Below, piece after piece: positions 7,143 through 14,408 of a stretch of 23,451 nt of DNA. The translations under genes were made by a program, and so were the position numbers. The notes below the pieces were generated by a model. That model was not told where the DNA came from, did not search any database, and saw only the letters and a program-made list of their open reading frames with translations. Positions within the stretch are counted from its first letter, which is position 1, and each line of letters starts with the position of its first letter. The stretch lies in the NCBI GenBank assembly GCA_937924465.1, contig CALDSP010000222.1, positions 1 to 23,451 on the forward strand, in the 5' to 3' direction. The stretch comes from an uncultured Leptospiraceae bacterium. GTDB lineage: Bacteria > Spirochaetota > Leptospiria > Leptospirales > Leptospiraceae.

Positions 7143-10100
7143 TGAGAAACTACACAACTTTTGAATCCATTACAATTCGAATTGCATCTCCAGAAAGAAT
7201 TAAAGAGTGGTCCTATGGAGAGGTAAAAAAACCAGAGACTATCAACTATCGTACTCTGAAACCTGAAAGGGACGGTCTTTCTGTGAAAAGATTTTTGGAA
7301 CTACAAAAGATTGGGAATGCTATTGTGGAAAATTTAAATCTATTCGCTACAAAGGTGTAACATGCGATAAGTGTGGGGTAGAGGTCACTCATTCAAAGGT
7401 TCGTAGAGAAAGGATGGGGCACATTGAACTTGCAGCACCTGTTTCTCATATTTGGTATTATCGTTCTGTGCCTTCTAGAATGGGTCTTCTCTTGGATTTA
7501 ACCGTCAACGCTCTTAAGTCCATTCTTTACTTCGAAAAATATGTAATTATAGAACCTGCTGACTCGGGTAGAATGAGGGGTGAGCTCTTAGATGAAGAAG
7601 AATATCATTCTTACCTAGATGAATATGGAGACAAATTTGTGGCAGGGATTGGGGCAGATGCTATCAAAGAACTTCTGTCTCGGATTGATGTAGAAGCAGA
7701 AGCAAGGGCTATGCGCCAAAAAATTCAAGACAAAAAAATTACAGACAAACGTCTTGTAAAACGTCTAGAAGTTCTAGAGGCTTTTCGAGACTCTGGAAAC
7801 CGCCCCGAGTGGATGATCTTGGACGTAATTCCTGTTATTCCTCCTGAACTTCGTCCTATGGTACAATTAGATGGAGGCAGGTTTGCTACCTCCGATTTAA
7901 ACGATCTATACAGAAGAGTTATCAACCGAAACAATCGCCTCAAACGTTTACTTGCTCTTAAGGCTCCAGAAATTATTGTTCGAAATGAAAAACGAATGCT
8001 CCAAGAAGCAGTAGATGCTCTTTTTGATAATTCGCGTAAAAAACGAACTGTAAAGGGAAAAGGAAATCGACCTCTAAAATCTATTTCTGACATGTTGAAA
8101 GGAAAACAAGGTCGATTTCGACAAAACCTTTTAGGAAAACGCGTAGATTATTCTGGACGTTCCGTGATTGTAGTAGGACCCGAGCTCAAATTTCACCAAA
8201 TGGGACTGCCTAAGAAAATGGCTTTGGAGCTCTTTAAACCATTTATTATGAAAAGATTGGTTGACTTAGAATTAGCTCCAAATATCAAAAGTGCTAAAAA
8301 GAAAATAGCCCAAGAAGACAAGGATGTATTTGAAGCATTGGAAGCAGTTGTAAAAGAGCATCCTGTTCTTTTAAACCGTGCTCCAACTTTACACCGCTTA
8401 GGGATTCAGGCTTTCTTGCCTGTTTTAGTTGATGGAAAGGCTATTCGGTTGCATCCTTTAGTTTGTCATGCTTTTAACGCAGACTTTGATGGAGATCAAA
8501 TGGCAATTCACGTTCCACTCTCTCCTAAAGCTCAATTAGAAACATGGATGCTTATGCTTTCTCCTCACAATATTTTGAATCCGGCAAATGGACATCCTAT
8601 TTGCGGACCCACACAGGATATAGTTCTTGGAATTTATTATTTGACGAGTGAGCTCAAAAACGGTTTAGGAAGTGGTAAGTTTTATAGTGGTTTAGAAGAA
8701 ATTCTTTATGCTATTGAATCGGGTTATTTAGAAATTCGCTCTAAGATTAGTGTTCTTCATCAAGGCAAGATTATTGAAACAACTCCGGGTAGAGTTATTT
8801 TTAATACTGCTTTACCACAAGGGTATACTTTTGTTAACAGGACGTTGGGTGACAAAGAAACAAATAAAATCATAGCAGAAGTATATGATACTTTCGGACC
8901 AGGTCCTACAGTCATAATGCTTGATGAAATCAAAAAACTTGGTTATAAGTATGCTACTAAGTTTGCACCTACCATTTCTATTCATGACATTAAGGGCTCT
9001 CCAATAAAAGCTTCGTTAGTTGCTGAAGCTAGCAAGGAAGTGGAAAAAGCAGATATGGAGTATAGAAAAGGAATTATTACGGATGAAGAAAGACGTCAAA
9101 AAATTATTGATATATGGACAAAGACAAACGATAAAATTACAGAAAGCATGTTCAAAGAGTTAGAGAAAGATCAAGACGGATTTAATCCAGTCTATGTGAT
9201 GAGTGCTTCCGGGGCAAGAGGGAATAAACAACAGATACGTCAGTTGGCGGGAATGCGTGGACTTATGGCAAAACCATCGGGAGAAATTATTGAACTTGCA
9301 ATTCGTTCTAACTTCCGAGAAGGCTTGGGAATTTTGGAGTTTTTTATTTCTACTCATGGTGCGAGAAAAGGTCTTTCCGATACTGCTTTAAAAACAGCAG
9401 ATGCGGGTTATCTTACAAGACGTCTTGTAGATATATCTCAAGATGTAATCATTTCTGAAGAGGATTGTGGCACCGATCAAAGCATTACTCTCAGTGTAGT
9501 TAAAGAAGGCGAAAATACAATCGTATCTTTGGCAGATAGAATTTTTGGTCGTTATTTGGCTGAAGATATTATTGATCCGGTAACAGAACAAGTGGTCTAC
9601 CCAAGAGACACTTTAGTCGTTCGCGGAATAGGTCAAAGGATAGAAAATCTAGGTTATACAAAAGTAAAAGTTCGTTCTCCCCTCACTTGTGAGTCCAAGC
9701 ATGGAATTTGTTCAAAATGTTATGGTATGGATATGGCTCGTCTCGTGCCAGTGGAAATCGGAGAAGCTGTAGGAACAATTGCAGCGCAGTCTATTGGACA
9801 GCCTGGAACTCAGCTTACCATGCGAACCTTTCACGTAGGAGGGGCGGCTTCTTCTAAAGTAAAGGAAAGGGAGTATAAGGTTCCTTATAATTCTTATGTG
9901 AAGTCTATTAGTGGAAAAAGAATTACAACAGCTCAAGGTAAAATAGTTTTTTCTAGAAGAGGATCTATTGTGGTTCAAAATCTTATCCAAGACTATCCTC
10001 TTTCGGAATTAAATAATTTACGAGTAGAACATGGAGTTGAAGTAGATAAAGGTCAAGTAATTGCTAATAAAACAAATGGAGAAATGCTTTATGCCGACGT

Positions 10101-11520
10101 ATCAGGGGTTGTAGAAATCCACGGGGACCGATTTAGAATTTTGGGTGCAGAAACCATTATCCCAACGAAGATTGGAACTACTTTATTCGTAAAGGAAGGA
10201 GATGTTGTTCCTGCTTATAAACCTTTAGGAGAGTTTGATCCTTACAATGATTTAATTATTGCTGACTTTGATGGAATCGTTACGTGGATAGATTTAGAGG
10301 TCGGAAAGAATCTCAGAAGAGATGAAGATCAAAAAACCGGAAATGTTACTTTCAAAGTGATTGAACAAAAAAGAGAAAAACTCAATCCAAAACTTCTTCT
10401 TACGGGAGAAGATCAAACAGAAGAATATCCTCTTCCTGTAGATGCAGTTCTTTCTGTAAAGTCTGGAGATAAGGTTAAGGCTGCTTCCGTACTGTATAAA
10501 ATCCCAGCTATTGCAGAAAAAACAAGGGATATTACAGGAGGTCTTCCAAGAGTGGATGAATTATTTGAAGCTAGAAGACCTAAAGATGCAGCAACTCTTG
10601 CAGAAGTGAGTGGAAAAATTGTTGATAAAGGGGAAATTGTTAAAGAGAAAAGGATTATATGGATTGAACCCGACAACGGAGAAGAACTTATAAAGGTAGC
10701 TATTCCATTAAACAAACAACTTCGCGTACAAAATGGAGACTATGTAAAAAAAGGAGATCAACTGGATGATGGGAATTTGGACCCACATGATATTTTAAAA
10801 TATCTAGGTTTAGATGCTCTTCATCTATATTTAGTAAAAGAAGTACAAGAAGTTTATAGATTACAAGGCGTACACATCAATGACAAGCACATTGAGATCG
10901 TTGTGCGTCAGATGCTTAAAAAAGTTGTCATTACCGATAGTGGAGATACCTCCTTTGTCGCTCAACAACAAGTTGATAAGTTTGCATTTAAAGATGAGAA
11001 TAAAAGGGTAGAGGCAGAAGGAGGAAATCCTGCTCAAGCAGAGCCAATTCTTTTAGGTTTAACAAAAGCCTCTTTAAATACAGATTCTTTCTTCTCGGCG
11101 GCTTCTTTTCAGGAAACAACAAAAGTTCTTACTGATGCCGCAATTAAAGGTAAAACAGATAAACTTTTAGGTCTCAAAGAGAATGTTATTATAGGACATA
11201 TGATTCCAGCTGGAACAGGAATGAGACGCTATTTAAATATAGATGTTTATAAAGACTATTACGGTGACTTAGATAAAGAAGAAGAATTTATGGATGAGCC
11301 AAGTTATCTTACAGATACAGAACACAATACAGCCGCCATACAAGTGGTTGATAAAATGGATATGGAATATGATGATTCTGAAGATGAGGATGATTTAGGG
11401 GAGGAACTTCCAGAAGATTATGAAGAATCTAAATCTCCCCGTAAAAACTTGGAGGATGAACTTTTTGAAGATGAAGAAGATGACTACTATGATGAGGATT
11501 ACTCGGAAGAGGAAGAATAA
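7142..11520 (+). CDS. rpoC: RNA polymerase beta' subunit, interrupted by a one-base frameshift
   Basis: RpoC is the catalytic beta' subunit. Read continuously it is broken: the first 46 codons are in one frame, then a base is missing near 7280 and the remaining protein is in the -1 frame. Restoring one T gives 1459 residues with all expected motifs. N-terminal zinc cysteines fall at about 60, 62, 75 and 78. The active-site N-A-D-F-D-G-D is at about 446-452, the second zinc site at about Cys776, 850, 857 and 860, and the trigger-loop region A-A-Q-S-I-G-Q-P-G-T-Q-L near 881. The last 54 residues form a strongly acidic tail with 31 Asp/Glu. As read, the N-terminal frame ends at 7360 after 72 codons. 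The second frame's first ATG, at 7414, has no properly spaced ribosome binding site. The gene is essential, so a sequence error or a strain-level artefact is likelier than a true split. Confidence 0.93.
7277..7284 (+). other. rpoC: Frameshift site in rpoC
   Basis: The bases read CTTTCTGT. Inserting one T (CTTTTCTGT) joins the upstream G-L to F-C-E-K-I-F-G, the sequence expected at this point in bacterial beta' subunits. Every codon from 7279 to 7413 is then open and encodes conserved beta' sequence. No canonical X-XXY-YYZ slippery heptamer is present in the zero frame, and the T run is too short for typical transcriptional slippage. Confidence 0.9.
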
Positions 11521-11608
11521 ATGTTATTTTATTTAAAATATCTTTACAAAAAATCAAAATTAAAAAATTTGACTAATATGGAATTATTTATAAATATAAG
11601 GGAAAAGA
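11521..11608 (+). other. rpoC-rpsL intergenic spacer
   Basis: This 88-nt spacer is extremely AT-rich. It contains an AT-only inverted repeat (TATTTTA 11525-11531, TAAAATA 11534-11540) and, at 11598-11603, AAGGGA, the ribosome binding site of rpsL. A TTGACT at 11569-11574 resembles a -35 box, but a -10 at proper spacing would put the start point downstream of that ribosome binding site, so I do not call a promoter. rpsL is most simply read from upstream transcription. Confidence 0.4.
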
Positions 11609-11983
11609 ATGCCTACAATCAATCAGCTAATTCGACACGGTAGAGAAAAACAACGAAGGAAAACAAAATCTCCAGCTCTCAAAGCTTGTCCACAAAGGCG
11701 TGGAGTGTGTACGCGGGTAATGACTTTCACTCCCAAAAAACCAAACTCGGCATTGAGAAAGGTTGCAAGGGTCAGGTTGAGTCATGGAATTGAAGTGACA
11801 GCTTATATTCCAGGAGAAGGTCACAATTTACAAGAACACAATGTTGTTCTAATTAGAGGGGGAAGGGTAAAGGATTTACCTGGTGTTCGTTATCATATTA
11901 TACGTGGCACTTTAGATACATTAGGAGTGGACAAACGAAGAAATGGCCGCTCTAAATATGGTGCTAAACGTCCAAAAGCATAA
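11609..11983 (+). CDS. rpsL: 30S ribosomal protein S12
   Basis: S12 sits at the decoding centre and controls tRNA selection accuracy. The 124-residue length is standard. It carries the invariant C-P-Q-R-R-G-V-C-T-R-V, then T-P-K-K-P-N-S-A-L-R-K, and later G-G-R-V-K-D-L-P-G-V-R-Y. The lysines of P-K-K-P-N-S and R-V-K-D-L, whose mutation gives streptomycin resistance in other bacteria, are the wild-type residues. AAGGGA at 11598-11603 is the ribosome binding site. rpsG follows 11 nt after its stop. Confidence 0.98.
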   Translation: MPTINQLIRHGREKQRRKTKSPALKACPQRRGVCTRVMTFTPKKPNSALRKVARVRLSHGIEVTAYIPGEGHNLQEHNVVLIRGGRVKDLPGVRYHIIRGTLDTLGVDKRRNGRSKYGAKRPKA

Positions 11984-11994
11984 AGAGGAAAAAT

Positions 11995-12468
11995 ATGTCT
12001 AGAAGAAGAGGAAAAGTTGAACAAAGACCAATGGTTCCAGACGCAAAATATAAAGATCCAGTGGTCACAAAATTCATTAACAATATAATGAAGAATGGGA
12101 AAAAAACAGTGGCAGAAAGAATTTTTTATTCTGCTCTAGAAACCATCCAAAAAAAGACCAATTCCGATCCTTATGTAATTTTCACAGAAGCTCTTAACAA
12201 TGTAAAACCTGAAGTAGAAGTAAAGTCTCGTCGTGTGGGAGGAGTTACCTACCAAGTTCCTGTGGAAGTTCGACCAGAAAGAAGACTAGCTTTAGGAGTA
12301 AAATGGCTCATACGTTATGCTAGGGAAAGAAACGAAAAGTCCATGAGTCAAAAACTTGCAGGTGAAATTATGGATGCCCATAAAAATACAGGTGCAGCCA
12401 TTAAAAAGAAAGAAGACATTCGCAAAATGGCGGAAGCGAACAAAGCTTTTTCTCACTATCGTTGGTAA
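11995..12468 (+). CDS. rpsG: 30S ribosomal protein S7
   Basis: S7 nucleates assembly of the 30S head and contacts the E site. The 157 residues match the family. The N-terminus is M-S-R-R-R-G-K-V-E-Q-R, and conserved segments are V-T-K-F-I-N-N-I-M-K-N-G-K-K, then V-E-V-K-S-R-R-V-G-G-V-T-Y-Q-V-P-V-E-V. The end, A-F-S-H-Y-R-W, is the usual S7 C-terminus. GAGGA at 11985-11989 gives a good start. In many bacteria fusA and tuf follow; here a terminator and a convergent gene follow instead, so this cluster ends at rpsG. Confidence 0.98.
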   Translation: MSRRRGKVEQRPMVPDAKYKDPVVTKFINNIMKNGKKTVAERIFYSALETIQKKTNSDPYVIFTEALNNVKPEVEVKSRRVGGVTYQVPVEVRPERRLALGVKWLIRYARERNEKSMSQKLAGEIMDAHKNTGAAIKKKEDIRKMAEANKAFSHYRW

Positions 12469-12470
12469 AA

Positions 12471-12492
12471 CATTGGGAGCTTGCTCCCAGTG
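12471..12492. terminator. Bidirectional intrinsic terminator, rpsG / tetra-CNB gene
   Basis: A 9-bp stem, CATTGGGAG at 12471-12479 with CTCCCAGTG at 12484-12492 (one G:U pair), closes a stable CTTG tetraloop. On the minus strand it is followed by TTTTA, so it reads as an intrinsic terminator for the minus-strand gene ending at 12505. On the plus strand it starts 2 nt after the rpsG stop, but the downstream run is only moderately T-rich. It sits exactly between two convergent genes, which fits a shared terminator. Confidence 0.8.
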
Positions 12493-12504
12493 CTTACTTC
12501 TCAT

Positions 12505-14232
12505 TTAGAATTTTGAATTTCCATATTTCAATTTGTTTTCATAAATTTCATATTGTATGTTCAATTTAGTAACTGCATTTTCAATAATAATAAGTTTCCA
12601 AATCACTGTTCTAAGTATACTTAAAAGCAAAGCAGGATTTAAGTGAATTATTCTTGATAAGATCTTCATATCAATAGATGCAACTTTAGCTCGCTCTGAT
12701 TGTACAATAATATTATAATGGCGTGGAAGATTGCTTACAATTGAAACTTCTCCAAAAAAATCTCCCTTCTCTAAAGTGGTGATTTTATAAGTGCGTTTAT
12801 TTATCTTTTTTTGAACACTCAACTGACCTTCTAGTAAAAAGTACATACAACCATTTGAAGGATCATTTTCACCGTAAACTTTTTCTCCTTTTAAAAGCAT
12901 ACTTGTATAAACATTGTTTACATAACGAAAAATATTGATATTTTCAACTCGACTTTGATCTAAGCGAATTTGTAAATCTGTTTCTAAATTAGGCATTCTT
13001 AAAATCATTTTACTTAGAGAAGTCTCTGCCTTTAAAAGACGAGCTATTGTTGCTTTTAAAATGGACATCATTAAATTAGGATTTTTCTTAGTTTGCTCAA
13101 TAAATTTCTTTTTACTAAATAAAACTAACTCAGCAGTCTCGGATTTTACTTCAATGGTTGCAGTTCTTGGTTGGTTGGAAATTAAAGAAAGTTCTCCAAA
13201 AAAATCTCCTTTAGTAAGTAAATTAATGAGTTCTAAATTACTACCTCGATTTTTATAAACGTTTAGTTCTCCCCTTAAAACATAATACATGGTTTCATTA
13301 GAGAGATCACCTTCCTTTAAAATAACATCACCTTTTTTATAAATTCTTATATCACTTTCAACGGATTTGTTTTCTAGTTGATTTTGTAAAAGCCCGTTTG
13401 CTTTTTCTGTATTGATGAGTTTCCAAATAAATCCGCGCAGTTCTTCAAAAATAAACTCGGGATGAATTTCTAAGATTTTATAAAAAATTTTTTTATCTAT
13501 ATAAATTAAATAAGAATCTTGAGTTGCATAGTAAGAAGCTAAACTTTTCATTTCACTAAAGAAAGAAATTTCTCCAAATAAACAATCTTTTTCATAATGG
13601 TTAATATAACATGTTTTTCCATTTATGTTTTTAACAGCTCGAATATCTCCTTCTAAAACATAATACATGTATCCTAAAGGCAAGGTGCCTTCTGCAAGAA
13701 TTTTATCTCCTTTGTTATAATGCACAGGTTTAAAGAGAGAAAGATATTCTTTAACTTTTGGATTAGTAATTTTTGCTTTGTGCTGGTTTAGCTTAATAAT
13801 TAATTCAGTAGAAAAGTTTTGAGAAAGTTTTAATAATTTTTCAAAATGAGTTTCTGCTCTAAAAATTCGAGCTACAGCTGCTTTTAAAATAGAAAAAACA
13901 AGGGCAGGGTTATTTTTAGAATGTTGGATAAAACTATCTTTTGTAAATTGAAGAATCTTTGCATTTTCAGAAACTACTTTTACAGTGGCGGTTCTAGGCT
14001 GATCTGAAATTAAAGCAATTTCTCCAAAAAATTCACCTTCGTGAATGTCTCCAATTTCTTCTAGTTTATTGTTTCTTGTTTTATAGACCTTGAGCTTTCC
14101 TCCTAAAAGTAAATACATGGTTTTGTTGGGAAAATCCCCTTCGGAAAGAACTATCTCTCCGTTTTGATAGTCTAGACTAATTGTTTCATCCAAAATCTTT
14201 TGTTTTTGGATATTTTTTGTGCTTGTATTCAT
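12505..14232 (-). CDS. Protein of four tandem cyclic-nucleotide-binding-like domains
   Basis: This 575-residue protein is built entirely of CNB/CAP-type beta-roll domains, at about 20-130, 165-275, 295-405 and 440-550. Phosphate-cassette motifs are visible: F-F-G-E-I-A-L-I-S with P-R-T-A-T (Glu71, Arg80), then F-G-E (Glu221) without the Arg, then F-F-G-E-L-S-L-I-S with P-R-T-A-T (Glu347, Arg356), then F-F-G-E-V-S with P-R-H (Glu495, Arg504). In CNB families the Glu contacts the ribose and the Arg the cyclic phosphate, so domain 2 probably does not bind in the standard way. Halves 1+2 and 3+4 align along their length, including linkers, which indicates an internal duplication. I see no DNA-binding, kinase, channel or membrane segment. 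It may be a cAMP/cGMP-responsive adaptor or scaffold; the function is unknown. Confidence 0.85.
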   Translation of the reverse strand: MNTSTKNIQKQKILDETISLDYQNGEIVLSEGDFPNKTMYLLLGGKLKVYKTRNNKLEEIGDIHEGEFFGEIALISDQPRTATVKVVSENAKILQFTKDSFIQHSKNNPALVFSILKAAVARIFRAETHFEKLLKLSQNFSTELIIKLNQHKAKITNPKVKEYLSLFKPVHYNKGDKILAEGTLPLGYMYYVLEGDIRAVKNINGKTCYINHYEKDCLFGEISFFSEMKSLASYYATQDSYLIYIDKKIFYKILEIHPEFIFEELRGFIWKLINTEKANGLLQNQLENKSVESDIRIYKKGDVILKEGDLSNETMYYVLRGELNVYKNRGSNLELINLLTKGDFFGELSLISNQPRTATIEVKSETAELVLFSKKKFIEQTKKNPNLMMSILKATIARLLKAETSLSKMILRMPNLETDLQIRLDQSRVENINIFRYVNNVYTSMLLKGEKVYGENDPSNGCMYFLLEGQLSVQKKINKRTYKITTLEKGDFFGEVSIVSNLPRHYNIIVQSERAKVASIDMKILSRIIHLNPALLLSILRTVIWKLIIIENAVTKLNIQYEIYENKLKYGNSKF

Positions 14233-14246
14233 AAATCTTTTTTAGG

Positions 14247-14286
14247 AGTTTTCAAGTTCGAAAACTTCACACTATCTTAAGTTTTC
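14247..14286. repeat. Interlocked inverted repeats upstream of the tetra-CNB gene
   Basis: A motif AGTTTTC/AAGTTTTC occurs three times in alternating orientation: AGTTTTC 14247-14253, its inverse GAAAACTT 14260-14267, and AAGTTTTC 14279-14286. The first two pair as a 7-bp hairpin with a 6-nt loop; the second and third pair as an 8-bp hairpin with an 11-nt loop. The middle copy cannot be in both at once. The array overlaps a possible minus-strand promoter. It could be a multi-site operator or alternative leader hairpins. Confidence 0.5.
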
Positions 14287-14301
14287 TATAAGAATTAGCA
14301 A
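14274..14301 (-). promoter_or_regulatory. Possible promoter of the tetra-CNB gene
   Basis: Read on the minus strand, TTGCTA (14301-14296) and TAAGAT (14279-14274) are spaced by 16 bp and each match four of six consensus bases. Transcription would start near 14267, about 35 nt before the start codon. This is a modest match in an AT-rich region and could be chance. Confidence 0.3.
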
Positions 14302-14341
14302 TTAAAATTTCAAAAATTTTTCTTTTTTTCAAGTTAAGATT

Positions 14342-14347
14342 TATAAT
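14342..14347 (+). promoter_or_regulatory. Candidate -10 box of uvrA
   Basis: A perfect TATAAT lies 58 nt upstream of the uvrA ATG. The matching -35 region at about 14319-14324 is T-rich (TTTCTT) and poor. A second -10-like hexamer, TAAAAT, is at 14381-14386. Either would place the 19-bp palindrome at 14390-14408 in the early transcribed region or at the start point, where a bound repressor could block transcription. Confidence 0.4.
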
Positions 14348-14389
14348 ACTTCAGTCCTTTTATTCACTAGACGAAAAATTTAAAATAAA

Positions 14390-14408
14390 CATTTTGGAAT
14401 CCAAAATG
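14390..14408. promoter_or_regulatory. LexA-type SOS box overlapping the uvrA start
   Basis: These 19 bases are a perfect palindrome: nine base pairs on each side of a central A. Its core is TTTG (14393-14396), five bases, then CAAA (14402-14405). This equals the TTTG-N5-CAAA LexA box that I recall from Leptospira interrogans. It contains the uvrA ribosome binding site GGAA and the start codon. uvrA is a SOS gene in many bacteria, so LexA control is a natural inference. The palindrome is seen directly; LexA binding is inferred, and no lexA gene lies in this window. Confidence 0.7.

Noticed and set aside
7277..7284. Programmed -1 ribosomal frameshift or transcriptional slippage in rpoC
   Set aside because: There is no X-XXY-YYZ heptamer in frame and the T run is three bases, too short for typical slippage. 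Re-pairing of the Leu codon would be poor. A missing base is simpler.
7725..10715. Several open frames opposite or out of frame within rpoC
   Set aside because: Their compositions mirror the codons of rpoC and none shows a protein family motif.
7414..11520. ATG at 7414 as the start of an independent gene
   Set aside because: It falls inside conserved beta' sequence, the open frame extends upstream with conserved codons, and no properly spaced ribosome binding site precedes it.
11525..11540. AT-only palindrome after rpoC as a terminator
   Set aside because: It has seven A:T pairs, no G:C pair and no following T run, so it would be too weak.
11569..11597. Promoter before rpsL based on TTGACT
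   Set aside because: Any -10 at 16-17 bp spacing would start transcription downstream of the rpsL ribosome binding site; the closest TATAAA gives only 14 bp.
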